DNA from: Taibaiella soli | Lineage (GTDB): Bacteria; Bacteroidota; Bacteroidia; Chitinophagales; Chitinophagaceae | DNA: 64,000 nucleotides | Assembly (NCBI RefSeq): GCF_003236175.1 | Contig: NZ_QKTW01000026.1 | Location: forward strand, 1-64,000 | Reading direction: 5' to 3' | The notes under the pieces: model-generated | What the model was told of the DNA's origin: nothing | Database searches by the model: none | Seen by the model: only the letters and a program-made list of their open reading frames with translations | Program-made: the position numbers and the translations under genes | In this document: piece by piece, positions 51,801 to 61,166 of the stretch | Layout: each line of letters begins with the position of its first letter | Position numbering within the stretch: the stretch's first letter is position 1

Positions 51801-54166
51801 GTGCTGGTACCGCCAATGGCCAATGTACCCGAAGCTGTAACAGTATCAATGCTGTTCGTAAAGTTAACAGCGTTGTTACCAGATGTACTCGCCATTTCAA
51901 GCGTGCCCGCAATCCAGCCTGTGCCGCCAGTACCTGAGAAGTTTGTAATGGAAGAAGCCCCCATTGCGGTCAGCGAAGAAGCTGAATCAATCTGGAGTTC
52001 TTTTGTTGTAGCTACGTTATCTGAGGCGAGCGTAATTGTAGTTGCTGCTGTATTCGTGTAAACAACTTTGGTTTGGTTAGTCACCAGCAAACGACGGATC
52101 GTTTGTGTTGTCGGGTGATTGTTTACGGTATCCTGCAAACCATCAGTAAACTGCAGGATATCTGTTACATCCGGAGCGATACGTGTCGGAGTCCAGTTTG
52201 CAGCTACCTGCCAGTCTTTACTACCAGTTACGTTACCCTTCCAGGTATATGTAGTTACCGGAGCAGTTGTAGCATTCGCATTCAGCGCAGCGAGTGTATC
52301 ATACAAAGGACCGCCAGAACATTGGTCATTGAACGCAAAAACAGAATACGTGTATTGAGTAGACGCAGCAACTGTAGCATCATTAAATGTCAGAGCAGTA
52401 CCAACAGAAATAATATTTGCATTCCCTAAAGCACCGCCTGCAGTGTATGTAGTCTGCGCCACAGGCATTACTGTTGGCGCTGCGGTACCGGGTGTTCTTA
52501 AAACGATATATTTATTCGCCGCCGGACTTGCTGCCGTAAAAGAACCTGAGATAAAAGTAGTCCCTGCAGTCAGATTCAACGCAGTTGCCTGTGCTGTCGG
52601 TGCTGCACAAGGCGGTAAAGCTACGACCGTAAATGTATAATCCTCGGCCTCACCCGAACCAGAAAACGTACAAGGGGCGCCGGCAACATTCGAGCTTAAA
52701 TAATCTGCCATAATCCGCAGACGAGTATTACCTACCAGGGCTGTAGCCGGGACTGATGCTGTTCCGGAAATCGTAGACGGGTAAGAACTGGTAGCAAAAA
52801 TAGTTTCTCCTGCATCCAGGAATGAACCATTCTGATTCCAGTCAACCATTATTTTAAAACCAGCACCACTGGTGGTACTGAATACGCTAGAAAAGTTAAA
52901 CGGAATGGTCTGCATGGCGACAATGGTATCGGTACCGATATAATTACTGTATCCGACATTCGTTGTACCGCCAGTACTCGTTTTATTGAGATTTTTTATC
53001 GCATTGGTAATGGTAAAGTTAGAAATGTAATAACTCGCAGAAGGAGCCACTGGCACACAATAACAAGTATTTGCGGCGCTCATGCCTATTGCAATAGATG
53101 TTGTGGTATCTGAACTGTTACCGTTGCCACAAACAACATAAGCTCTGTAAGAGGTGGCCACTGTCTGGTTGCCGGTGTAAGTAACATTGGTAGCATTCGC
53201 AATGTTGCTCCAAGTACTGCCACCATTAGTGGAATTTTGCCATTGGTAAATAATACCCGCGCCTACTGATGCAGTTGGCAATGACAGTGTAAAGTTTACG
53301 TTCGGACAGGTTGTTGTGCCGGAAGTAGATGCGACCGTACCTGCCAGTACAGAACCAGTACAAACAGTATTGCGCGTTACACCAAAAACATAAAATACAT
53401 TCTGAACGTTCGTGTATCTTTTAGTAAAGCTTACACTTCGAATTGTCTTGGAATAATTTGCCGCAGCAATCGGAATCACCATCTGATACAACATAGGCCC
53501 TTGTGAAGTGCCCTGGTTATCCCATGTATTGTTACCGCTATTATAACGACAACCGATTGCTTTTGCCGGCGTAAAGCCAGATGTAGTAAACCAGTTAGGG
53601 ACTGCTTTCGCAATTGGCGCTTGTACGGTGCCATCGTTAAAATTTACGGTAAAGTAAATACTGTCGCCGCTTGTGTATTGCACATTGCTGTACAAAAAAT
53701 CGAGCTCACCTGCTGTAACAGCATTCGTTCCTGTTGGAAAAATCAATGAATCCGTTGCGGGCTGTCCCGATACATTCGTAATAATCCGTAGCGCGTTATT
53801 ACCGGAATAAGATTGCAACGTCCAGTTCAGGCCGGGCGTAATTGCACTCGGCAAATTGAGGCTCGGTGGCATGGCGCCGCCTGGAGTTGTTGCCGGACTG
53901 ATACCATTGCCAGGAGCAAAAGTACTATCGTTCAGCCAGTAATTTCCTCCGTCAAAACCATTTGGAAGGCCTGAAGTGGTAGCAAGTGCGGTGCCGGAGC
54001 CGTTACAAACGGCGTCGACATTAAATCCGGTAACTGCGACTGGTATATAGCCGGCTTTCGACATCAGCGAATAAAAAACTAAGCAGCATAACAGAAACAT
54101 CCGTTGTCCGGATCTTCGAAACGCAGCTCGCCGCCTGGGCGACTGAAGGGTAATGCTTCGGATCAT
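45845..54166 (-). CDS. Giant T9SS surface protein: GEVED, beta-helix-like region, ten Ig-like repeats
   Basis: A 2773-residue secreted protein. The signal region has a basic start and a hydrophobic MFLLCCLVFYSLMSKA. About 40-275 is a beta-sandwich-like N-terminal domain. An Ig-like domain follows, then a GEVED domain at about 369-510 (VDWNQNGSFLDAGETIF). A long Asn/Gly/Thr-rich region (about 640-1870) reads like a parallel beta-helix adhesin (NVNVNGGTLVVNGN, TINQNGGDIRVDGN). Ten Ig-like repeats of about 80 residues (1875-2690) have the pattern FCxGGSVxL, YxWxxNG and SGxYTVxV. Repeats five and six are so alike that recent duplication is likely. The end (VYPNPAHDRVVIDAPVDVNV) is a type A sorting domain. 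It is probably a cell-surface adhesin or matrix protein. Confidence 0.9.
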   Translation of the reverse strand: MIRSITLQSPRRRAAFRRSGQRMFLLCCLVFYSLMSKAGYIPVAVTGFNVDAVCNGSGTALATTSGLPNGFDGGNYWLNDSTFAPGNGISPATTPGGAMPPSLNLPSAITPGLNWTLQSYSGNNALRIITNVSGQPATDSLIFPTGTNAVTAGELDFLYSNVQYTSGDSIYFTVNFNDGTVQAPIAKAVPNWFTTSGFTPAKAIGCRYNSGNNTWDNQGTSQGPMLYQMVIPIAAANYSKTIRSVSFTKRYTNVQNVFYVFGVTRNTVCTGSVLAGTVASTSGTTTCPNVNFTLSLPTASVGAGIIYQWQNSTNGGSTWSNIANATNVTYTGNQTVATSYRAYVVCGNGNSSDTTTSIAIGMSAANTCYCVPVAPSASYYISNFTITNAIKNLNKTSTGGTTNVGYSNYIGTDTIVAMQTIPFNFSSVFSTTSGAGFKIMVDWNQNGSFLDAGETIFATSSYPSTISGTASVPATALVGNTRLRIMADYLSSNVAGAPCTFSGSGEAEDYTFTVVALPPCAAPTAQATALNLTAGTTFISGSFTAASPAANKYIVLRTPGTAAPTVMPVAQTTYTAGGALGNANIISVGTALTFNDATVAASTQYTYSVFAFNDQCSGGPLYDTLAALNANATTAPVTTYTWKGNVTGSKDWQVAANWTPTRIAPDVTDILQFTDGLQDTVNNHPTTQTIRRLLVTNQTKVVYTNTAATTITLASDNVATTKELQIDSASSLTAMGASSITNFSGTGGTGWIAGTLEMASTSGNNAVNFTNSIDTVTASGTLAIGGTSTAASITGATAANLQVFGTFINKYTTQPGMIPLATWNTGSNCVIAGYTTYTGNPGATGLAQTFYNFTINLAGLTVTDSWSGQALNVTNNLNIISTGTGMVQMGATTTYTCNINNINQTGGKVSWNTSGNVTLNTNSMTISGGTFQLATTGAYTWNHTGNFTQTGGVIDLDGGTATSAQAVNIGGNINQTAGTFGATAATGSTTAPTTINFNGTAAQSASFNASPAGGLTYRISNPVGISLTGNGSFAGSFNVNAYGGIRISTTAPNPINTTLAIAYAASNTLLTYDQPGNIAATATVWPATAYPASVTLNCGTGNMVVVPFNTIIPTTLTMAGGDFNIGPGTMTIGTSATSNGTLSWSAGFIRLLPNGRVVRWYGTTGAPTIAGTGIGYYPIATGGGVNRNVSLYFATAALTAGGSIAVGYNNANGLTTGLSVADGTYTINKRTNSSWVVVPDANVNFGTNTIGMKINGSGMFTATPATTTNLRVMQASTVAGTHVASINPAAIRNGLALTDIGLANPYYIGAADTNMVGTYTAINSGNWSTGSTWDMGVAPGIGNDAYINPSVTVTADPTANVAKSLTIWGTGTLQINSNTVTIDSAVANNGNVNVNGGTLVVNGNSGVSGVTNNAGGNFNVLSGNAQVGPTGGGNKLFNNIGTLTVNGGNLNVNGNFVNGGTINQNGGDIRVDGNAGGNPTNSVAGGTSIVQFNTANMNFLGGTFTIVDPHVSSVANSYAFNYNAGGFSDTILHTFVIGDGASTDTSTNNAQGMFLKCSSGSKFAFGNIIFNGAAAANRFVTFAANAPGLVVNGNMTLNNGADVRINKTVGCHMYVNGNLTVNAGGKLTADSINFSDYAAAVRPSKRATVVTVNGTGIITNYLGTGQFKNVIVNNPNGVTFNMGTPVNFTGTFKFDASSVGYYGMTGPTRLYLNGSTLSELAGASTTGTSQTVGWVVGAYQKAATAGSLSHTYPIGDSLFYSPLGISGGTGAITTAGAISAIAKVPDHPAINLGTINPSRDVNRYFSVTPVGGLTFGANLITATLNWNAADVDAGATPANFKVGKFDGTTWTYPTVSSPLATSISGTGMSITGPTDFIAGEACAPINITTPPVAQLVCLGSPATFTVGLTSTSGATFQWQKAGVNIAGATNATYTIANTVATDAANYSVIVGSSCPSVTGATTTPVALTFNNPATINLQPVAQSICNGSAVTFTSSATGTGITYQWQKNGININGATDTAYTIPAIVPNDSGNYTVVVMGVAPCGNVTSNIAKLTVKQLPLIITPSGTTTFCAGGSVVLSGDTLSTLTFKWLNGTTVIGGQTNMSYTATLSGNYSAVVTNTANSCSDTTNAITVMNGAPISTITPAGILSFCSGDSVLLTGPQVGGITYQWYLGGNPISNATNSTYKAYAPGSYTLTVFTSPTCPGFSAATVLNMNALPAITVTPATTTTFCQGGSVVLNGSPTTGLTYVWKNNGTAITPAATAAAYTANASGNYTVTVTSTATGCKNTSAVTAVTVNPLPTIAITAGGALTFCAGGSVALSANPATGLNYVWKQNGNAIVPAATANAYTANASGSYTVVATNPATGCANTSAASVVTVNPLPTVNVTASNGLTICQGGSTNLCATATGGSAYQWKLNTNNITGATTTCYNVTGSGSYTVTVTNPTTTCNITSTAFNVVANPAPPATITLLSPSASGCDGDTIWMAANTGNNLSYAWKRNATATGVTTNGFGAATSGLYTVTTTDGTTGCTNTSTPTTVTINPKPNSNISYTTPITFCEGGAVVLNGISATGVTYQWQLNGAPVSGATDNYFVADSNGSYAVHVTNSFGCSDVSNPPVLVVVNPLPNPTVTFANNTVSTGAFASYQWYFNSNIIPGATNQSCNVTQNGAYTVRVTTVDGCTNYSDVFFINNLGVAVVPGRDKIKVYPNPAHDRVVIDAPVDVNVVITDLTGQTVTQQAHAKDIQLGDIASGLYMIIVTDASSGQILLKDKLQKN

Positions 54167-54324
54167 GTAATGGTTATTTAATTGTAATTGAAAACTTCTT
54201 TAACAGGCAATTGACAAACCATAAATCTATTTTCTTATATGCTTAGTTTTATTCGTATACCATTGAATCGAGACTCGAAAAATCTTTAATTGTGATTCAA
54301 ACTTTATTGAGGTGACATAAAAAA

Positions 54325-54361
54325 GCTGCCCCCAGTCTTACAGAAAAGACAAAGGGGCAGC
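54325..54361 (-). terminator. Terminator of the 2167-residue surface protein gene
   Basis: GCTGCCCC pairs with GGGGCAGC, with an inner GTCTT/AAGAC stem. On the minus strand it is followed by TTTTTT. It lies about 40 bases after the stop codon. Confidence 0.82.
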
Positions 54362-54397
54362 AAAAAAAATGGTTCTATAAACAAGTAAATCAGCGAC

Positions 54398-57300
54398 TTA
54401 TTCTGATTTGAAAATCTTCTCAACCGCGATCGGGTGATTGTCGGTATCAAGGATTGTCATCATGTAGACACCTGCGGCCATATCGCCAAGGTCAACACGC
54501 TTCACATTTTTTACATTTATCAGTTGTTTTCCGGAAAGATCGCTGATGATCACATTCACGTTCACGGGCGCTTCGATATTTACGATACTGGTAGTTGGAT
54601 TCGGATAAATATGGATGGCGGTATTGTTGACAATACTTCTTACACCTACATCCGTCACATTGATCGTATTCGATTTATTCGAACAGCCGTTTGCATCGGT
54701 TACAACTACGTAATAGTTGCCAATCTGCGTGGCCGTGTAAGACGCTGTGTTCGCACCACTAATTGCGGTTCCGTTGAAATACCATTGATAAGCATTGAAT
54801 GTTCCTGTAACGGTCATTGTCTGCTGATTTAATGTAATGGCCGGTGTCGGTAATGCATTTACGACGAGCGAATGCACCGCTGAGCTGTCTTTACAGTTTT
54901 GCGGCGAGGTCACAGATATGGTATAAGCACCCGCAGTTGTGGTACTGTATGTTGCATTGGTAGCACCGGAGATTGCATTACCATTAAGTTTCCACACGTA
55001 GCTATTTCCGGATGATACTGATAATGTTGCTGTATCACCTGCACAAATTGCAAACGGACCGGATACTGCTGCTGACGGATGCGTATAATAGCTGAATGCT
55101 ATAACACTGGAAGTCTCCATACAACCATAAACATTCAAAACGTAAACGCGATAATTGCCACTACTCAAAGTAGTATAACTAGTGCTGGTTGCGCCGGCAA
55201 TATCGGAGCCATTATTCTGCCATTGATAAGCATTAACGTTTGTCGAGCTGGCAGTAAAGTGCGCTGTATCACCAGCACAAAGACCGGTTGGCCCGGTTGT
55301 AGTTACTGAAGGAAGCGGCAAAGCGGTCAGCACGATGTTGCCCGAGCTAACGGTACATCCTGTTTGTGTGCTTGTAACTGAAATGGTATAAGTGCCCGCA
55401 GCCGTTGCCGCATATTGATTACTGGTCGCGCCGGATATCGGACTTCCGTTAAAATTCCATTGATAGGTCTGAGTAGCCGGTGTTCCGTTAGTCAAAGACA
55501 GGTTTCGCGGAACATTCGGACAAAACTGACTGGTGCCTGGCAATGGATTGGTAATAATATTAATGCCGTTTACTACGATTGGAATGATATTGGAACTTGC
55601 CGTACATCCTGAACCCGCAGAAGCTACCACGGTGTAGTTACCCGCCAGTTTCACGTACACTGAATTGCCCGTTGCACCTGTGATTGCCGTGCTGCCAAAA
55701 CGCCATTGGTAAGTAAGACCAGCAACAGGTGTCAGACTCAGCAAAGTGCTATCGCCCGAACAAATGGTTGTTGGACCACTAGTAATTACTGGCGCCGAAG
55801 GCGCTGCAACCTGAGTCAGGACAATATTTCCCGACGTTGCCGTACAACCGGTTTGTGAATTGGAAACAGCAACTGCATAAGTACCGGCATTCCCGGCTGA
55901 ATAGTTATAGCTGGTACCACCGTTAATCGGGTTGCCGTTAAAACTCCATTGATAGTTCAGATTGCTGCCGGTCGGTGCTGTAAGAATCGTTGTTCCGTTC
56001 TGGCAGAATGTAGCAGCACCAGCCGCTGGCGTAGTCACTACATTTGGCAGCTGATTGATCGCGACTGTAATTGGAGTAGAAGTAGAGAAACAAGTAGCAC
56101 TCGAATAAACACGCAGACTGTAATTATCCGATGTTGTAGCAGTGTAAGACGTGTTCGTTGCACCGGAAATAGCGACACCATTTTCCAGCCATTGGTAAGT
56201 CACGCCGGTTGCCGGTGTAGTGTTTAGCGTTACGGTATTACCGGCACATACACTGGCCGGACCCGCAGCTGAAATGCTTGCCGCCGGACCGCTACCAACT
56301 GTTACAACCTGCACCGTTGAAGTGCGGTTACAACCAGAAACGCTGTTGCTTACCGCTACCGAATAATTACCTGTTGCATTTGCAGTATAAGAAGCATTTG
56401 TTTCACCAGAGATACTCGCACCGTTGTTCATCCATTGGTAAGTTTGATTGCTGGCTGTTAGCACACTCAGCACCACATTACTGCCGGTGCAGAAAGACAG
56501 GGAACCAGAAGGCGTCACCGTTACATCCAGTGGATTTACAGAAACCGCTTTAGCAACTGAGGTACCGAAACAGTTTGATGCGTTATAGACATTTACAGTA
56601 TAGCTTCCTGTTGTTTTCGCTGCATATTGCAAACTGGTAGCTCCGCTGATTGGTGTATTATTTTGCAACCATTGATAAGTATAACCCAACCCTGCATTGG
56701 CATCGAGCATTGCGGAGTCGCCCTGGCAGATAGTCGTGTTATTTGCCAGAATTGTAGCTGCAGGCGGCAATGTATTACTCACAGAAATAGCTGCTGTTGC
56801 GCTACAACCAAAACTGTTGGTTGCCTTAAATGTATAGGCACCTGCTGCAGATGCCGTATAAGTGGCATTGGTTGCACCACCAATCGGTGTAGTACCATTC
56901 AGCCATTGGTAGGTATAATTGCTGCCAGTAGAACCATTAATAGTTACATTGGTGCCGCCACAAAAACTAGCTGTAGTTGCTGGTGTAGTTGTTGCGGTTG
57001 GTTTTGGATTTACGTTTACGGTACTAACTGTACCCGGAATCGAATTACAGCCACCATTAAACACATTCGTTACGCCGTAAGTAGACAAGGTTGACGGACC
57101 AGCCCAAACCACGCTATTTGTGTCAGAAACAGCAACCGGCATAGTCATCAGTGAATCTTTAAACAAACCAGTTGTCGGCACCCAGTTTACATTAAATGCC
57201 TGGCGCCCCATCAGCTGCATATCAGGGCGCGAGTTGGACGTTGTGCCCTGGAAGCTGCCAGACGGGAAAAAGCTTGGAATGGAACAGTTATTCGAGGCTC

Positions 57301-60300
57301 TTACCGATATTACAGAAACGAACGGAGTCAATGTCTGATACACCTGTCCGTTATTACCCACGGCGCTGGTTGTCGTACAACTTGAAGTCGTATTGCATGT
57401 GGTACAATTCAGAAAGCTCACATCTACGGCAACGTTCGAAACACCATCCCAATAAAATGGTGCCTGGAAATTAATAGTTGTCCAGCCGGTTGTGGCCGGC
57501 GGACGATAAGTTGCATTATACACAGGCGTGAAACCTGTTGTAACTAAGTTAGCTGCCGGAAACGCACTTACGGTAGTATTGGCCAGCTGAATGGAGAAAT
57601 TGTTCAAATTGGAATCTGCTGCAGGATAAGGTGCATACATATTGAACGCTATGGAAGTCATATTACCTGCGGTAAGACCCTGTGTAGTTAGTTCAGAAGC
57701 AAGGATCAGGTATTGTTCATGATCCGATCCGTTGTATTCACCAAAAGGCGTCGGATACACAAGCGGGCCATTAAAGGTGCCTTGTGTACCTAATGTTGCC
57801 ATCTTCGGATTGTCTGTTGGCACAGCGGTCAGTTTAGTGCTAGCACCCTGACATATAGCAGCCGTTGCCGGTGTAACCTTTGGCAAGACTGGTTGTGGAA
57901 AAATCTGGAATGCTGTTTTGGAAACTTGCTGAGTAGTAGGACCTGCTGCAGGCGGAAGATTTACGGTAGTGGGGCAGAAAGTACTTGCCAGCCCTACCAG
58001 ACTAACGCCCACGTTGGGGTTGGTATTATTGTCTTGTGCTGCGATAAAATAAACGACAGAATCACCACCGGTAATTGAGGAAGTGAGTATGGAATAATCA
58101 AACGCGAAGGAAAAATTACTGCCACCGGTATTCACGCCTGTCACATATTTCCAACCATTAAAAGAAGAGACATTATTGCCCGGGTACACGCCAAAAGTAT
58201 CCGATTCCGAAGCCTTTCTGTAATATAATCTTGGAGCATTCGTTGTTGTATTGACGCCGCTTGCATCGCTGATACTGGCAGTGAGCACCGGGGCCGATAA
58301 ACAATAAGTTTTCGGAGACAGTGCGGTATAGCTAATTGCAGGTGGTGTAAAATCGCCTGCGGCGGTACCGGTAAACTGCAATGCACCTGCGTCTGCTGGC
58401 ATTGTTCTGATAATACCACTGTAGTCAAGTGTTACAGCAGGAACGATCGTCGCAATTGCATTTTGCTTCGCGAAAGAGCTGCCTGTTGGCGCATAAGTCG
58501 GCGTACTGCCGATCTGGCTCAGGTTATTTTCAGTAAAAGTTGACGCCTCTGCAGGGTAAAAGAATTTCTTGTACTTACTGCAATTAGTATTAAAACCTGG
58601 ATCGTTGGCGAGGTTGTACATATTGGTCAAACCAGCCAGCGATGTGCCCTCACAATAAAGATAGATGTTTGCATCAGCGGGCGTCCAGTAAACATTACCA
58701 CCGCTGGTTGGCGCCAGACCTGTGCCCGGATAAGGTGGCGTATTCGCAACACCAGTAAGCGCGCGTAATGCACTCACCACCCCAACGCCATTCGGCGCTG
58801 CGTTTACACGAATAATATTGTTACGGATATCAATAATCGGGGCACCGTTGCCTGAAGGAAAGAAAATCCCCGTTGCGCCAAAATCAGTACCTGAACTTCC
58901 AATTGGCATAAAGCCCGGTCCTATATTGATCGTATTGTTGTAGATGTTATAAAACTTGCCATTGTTCGAAAGATAAAGACCTACAACCGGCGAAAAACCC
59001 GTCGCATTTGGCGCACGGAGATCGCTGATCATATTGTTGTAGAAATTTAAATTCACGCCGGTAAAAACATACATACCCGCCGTAAAAACACCACTGTTGA
59101 GCGTATATCTGACCTGATTATTCTGAAGATTAGTGACCGTATTATTATATACGTCAACGGTACCCGTAGTGCCCACTGTAAATATCAAACCATACATAGG
59201 CGCAGGCATAGCCGAAACACCATTACCATTCAGTGTCAGGTTGGAAACCGTGTTATTGAAAACGGATACTGCCCCGCCGGAATTTGTTGAAATACCATAG
59301 ATAGTTCCTGTATCCACGATATTCGTCACCAGGTTATTGCTGATTACAGAACCGGTACCATTAGTGGCGGTAAACAAACCATAAAACCACGCGCCGCCAC
59401 CATTAATATTAGAAATTGTATCAAAAGAAACCGTTCTGATCGGATAAGGACTTACCCCACCTGCGATATTCATAGGATACAACTGGGAATTATTGGTGAA
59501 ATAACCTGGCGCGTTTACATTCGTTACCTTATTACGGAGAAAATCAAACGCTGTACCGCCTATCAGCGAGCCGCTCTGGTAAAATCCCATTGTACTGCCG
59601 GAGATAGGAACACCTGTACGGTTGATCCCGTCAATCTTGTTATCATTAATTGCCCAACGGGGATTGCTGCCGAAAGATGCACCGGAGAAATAAACAAGCC
59701 AGTGATTTCCGTTTGAAGATGAAGTTTCTGAAATCCTGTTTGCCGTACAACTCAATACATTTGCGGCGCCCGGCACATTAAATGCATTAATACCAGTACT
59801 GATATTCTGAGCGCCTGTAGAACTCACAGCCACTGTATTTGTATCAATATCGATTTCATTTGCATTAGTACCGCCACAATTCAGATAAACAGCAATCAGA
59901 TTAGAAGCAACTGGTCCTTGGGTCAGGTTGATATTGTTTTTCCGCACAATAACGTTACCACCAACAGCTGCACCGTGATAAATACCATCGAGCACGTTGG
60001 CTGACGCGATACCACCATTTAGCATGTTGTTGATTGTATTGCCGCGAATCAAAGTATTATTGGCGTAACCAAAAATATAAACAGCGGAAGCTTCATTTGC
60101 ACCGCCACCGTAATTCGATATCGTGTTACCATCGTTGGCACCATAGCCACCTATAATGTTACTCTGATCATACAGCGCGTAATTACTTGCAGCTGCATAA
60201 CCATAAATGTAAATACCGTGGTTACAGCTACGGATATCACAGCCTTTCACCACATTATAACTATTGGCATCAGAAGGCGCCGCAATCGGTAACTGTGTGG

Positions 60301-60901
60301 TTAGTGCGCTCAGCGCGATATTCATCATCATGATGCCCTTGCTGCCGCCATATGTCGCTAACGCAATCGCATTCGGCACGTTCGTGTTGAGCTTATTCAA
60401 CTGAATATTACAATTGCTGATCACATTATACTGACAACCATCAAAAGGTGCGGTAGCGCTGAGTTTCACCATACCGTAGCCCCACTCCATTTCTGTCGTG
60501 TACGACACGGTGTTCGTATCAACCAGATGCAAGGCATTTATGGTTACATAATCTGTCCCCCTCATGGTAAACATACCATCCGAACCGCTGGTCCCTACAT
60601 TGGAAGTAATCGTATTTCCGTTACCATTAATCAGTAACCGACTCGATGCGGTAAGCGAGCTATTAAGCGTGGTACTGCCAAGCTGATAACCACCGGCGGG
60701 CGCGTATTGAGGATTCCCCGCTGTAATGTTTACGGTGACCCCTGAAGATCCAACACCTTGGGAGTTTAAAGCAGATACGACATCGTTGAGTGTCGCATAA
60801 GAAGCACTCGGAACCGTGACAGTCCCCGACAATTGTGCTTTTGTTTGTTGTGCACATAGCTGGAATAGTATCAGCAACATGCCTAGTGGTTTCATTCTCA
60901 T
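54398..60901 (-). CDS. Giant T9SS surface protein: right-handed beta-helix, WDGxSN module, ten Ig-like repeats
   Basis: A 2167-residue secreted protein from ATG 60901 (MRMKPLGMLLILFQ signal, cleavage after TKA). Residues about 25-800 have the NosD/pectin-lyase style of right-handed beta-helix, with recurrent NxI and NxV rungs such as NTISNYGGG, IRGNTINNML and VFNNTVSNLTL. Then comes a domain with TPPAISYTALSP and APRLYYRKASESDTFG, and a module with FYWDGVSNVAVDVSFLN that is also in the M4 peptidase. Ten Ig-like repeats follow (QWLNGTTPIGGATNATY type). The chain ends in a T9SS type A domain (IYPNPTTSIVNIEAPVNVNV to VEKIFKSE). The parts and order match the partial neighbour at 61585, so the genes are paralogues. 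Probably a surface adhesin or matrix component. Confidence 0.9.
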   Translation of the reverse strand: MRMKPLGMLLILFQLCAQQTKAQLSGTVTVPSASYATLNDVVSALNSQGVGSSGVTVNITAGNPQYAPAGGYQLGSTTLNSSLTASSRLLINGNGNTITSNVGTSGSDGMFTMRGTDYVTINALHLVDTNTVSYTTEMEWGYGMVKLSATAPFDGCQYNVISNCNIQLNKLNTNVPNAIALATYGGSKGIMMMNIALSALTTQLPIAAPSDANSYNVVKGCDIRSCNHGIYIYGYAAASNYALYDQSNIIGGYGANDGNTISNYGGGANEASAVYIFGYANNTLIRGNTINNMLNGGIASANVLDGIYHGAAVGGNVIVRKNNINLTQGPVASNLIAVYLNCGGTNANEIDIDTNTVAVSSTGAQNISTGINAFNVPGAANVLSCTANRISETSSSNGNHWLVYFSGASFGSNPRWAINDNKIDGINRTGVPISGSTMGFYQSGSLIGGTAFDFLRNKVTNVNAPGYFTNNSQLYPMNIAGGVSPYPIRTVSFDTISNINGGGAWFYGLFTATNGTGSVISNNLVTNIVDTGTIYGISTNSGGAVSVFNNTVSNLTLNGNGVSAMPAPMYGLIFTVGTTGTVDVYNNTVTNLQNNQVRYTLNSGVFTAGMYVFTGVNLNFYNNMISDLRAPNATGFSPVVGLYLSNNGKFYNIYNNTINIGPGFMPIGSSGTDFGATGIFFPSGNGAPIIDIRNNIIRVNAAPNGVGVVSALRALTGVANTPPYPGTGLAPTSGGNVYWTPADANIYLYCEGTSLAGLTNMYNLANDPGFNTNCSKYKKFFYPAEASTFTENNLSQIGSTPTYAPTGSSFAKQNAIATIVPAVTLDYSGIIRTMPADAGALQFTGTAAGDFTPPAISYTALSPKTYCLSAPVLTASISDASGVNTTTNAPRLYYRKASESDTFGVYPGNNVSSFNGWKYVTGVNTGGSNFSFAFDYSILTSSITGGDSVVYFIAAQDNNTNPNVGVSLVGLASTFCPTTVNLPPAAGPTTQQVSKTAFQIFPQPVLPKVTPATAAICQGASTKLTAVPTDNPKMATLGTQGTFNGPLVYPTPFGEYNGSDHEQYLILASELTTQGLTAGNMTSIAFNMYAPYPAADSNLNNFSIQLANTTVSAFPAANLVTTGFTPVYNATYRPPATTGWTTINFQAPFYWDGVSNVAVDVSFLNCTTCNTTSSCTTTSAVGNNGQVYQTLTPFVSVISVRASNNCSIPSFFPSGSFQGTTSNSRPDMQLMGRQAFNVNWVPTTGLFKDSLMTMPVAVSDTNSVVWAGPSTLSTYGVTNVFNGGCNSIPGTVSTVNVNPKPTATTTPATTASFCGGTNVTINGSTGSNYTYQWLNGTTPIGGATNATYTASAAGAYTFKATNSFGCSATAAISVSNTLPPAATILANNTTICQGDSAMLDANAGLGYTYQWLQNNTPISGATSLQYAAKTTGSYTVNVYNASNCFGTSVAKAVSVNPLDVTVTPSGSLSFCTGSNVVLSVLTASNQTYQWMNNGASISGETNASYTANATGNYSVAVSNSVSGCNRTSTVQVVTVGSGPAASISAAGPASVCAGNTVTLNTTPATGVTYQWLENGVAISGATNTSYTATTSDNYSLRVYSSATCFSTSTPITVAINQLPNVVTTPAAGAATFCQNGTTILTAPTGSNLNYQWSFNGNPINGGTSYNYSAGNAGTYAVAVSNSQTGCTATSGNIVLTQVAAPSAPVITSGPTTICSGDSTLLSLTPVAGLTYQWRFGSTAITGATGNSVYVKLAGNYTVVASAGSGCTASSNIIPIVVNGINIITNPLPGTSQFCPNVPRNLSLTNGTPATQTYQWNFNGSPISGATSNQYAATAAGTYTISVTSTQTGCTVSSGNIVLTALPLPSVTTTGPTGLCAGDTAHFTASSTNVNAYQWQNNGSDIAGATSTSYTTLSSGNYRVYVLNVYGCMETSSVIAFSYYTHPSAAVSGPFAICAGDTATLSVSSGNSYVWKLNGNAISGATNATYSTTTAGAYTISVTSPQNCKDSSAVHSLVVNALPTPAITLNQQTMTVTGTFNAYQWYFNGTAISGANTASYTATQIGNYYVVVTDANGCSNKSNTINVTDVGVRSIVNNTAIHIYPNPTTSIVNIEAPVNVNVIISDLSGKQLINVKNVKRVDLGDMAAGVYMMTILDTDNHPIAVEKIFKSE

Positions 60902-61097
60902 GATAAACAATGGATAATAAATGAAGAACAGACCGAACGAGGACACTTAAACATTGCATCCATAAATCGCCGGATTATAAATTTATTTTCCCTGCCTGTT
61001 CAGTGTATTACAACTTCATTGAATTACCATTCGAAAAATCTTGAAATATCTACTTGTTGGATATAGACTATTAATTATTGAAAATTCCCAAAAACAA
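60902..61097. other. Spacer upstream of the 2167-residue surface gene
   Basis: AT-rich sequence without a gene. It should contain the promoter, but no TAnnTTTG match on the minus strand was found. The terminator of the next gene lies at its distal end. Confidence 0.35.
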
Positions 61098-61131
61098 AGA
61101 GACGTCCCCGAATTAAATCAAGGACGTCTCT
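61098..61131 (-). terminator. Terminator of the small secreted protein gene
   Basis: AGAGACGTCC pairs with GGACGTCTCT around a 14-base loop. On the minus strand it is followed by TTTGTTTTTGG. The arms resemble those at 17424 and 29449, suggesting that terminators spread as a family. Confidence 0.85.
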
Positions 61132-61166
61132 TTTAAAATGTATTCACATGTCAAATCACGGTTCAG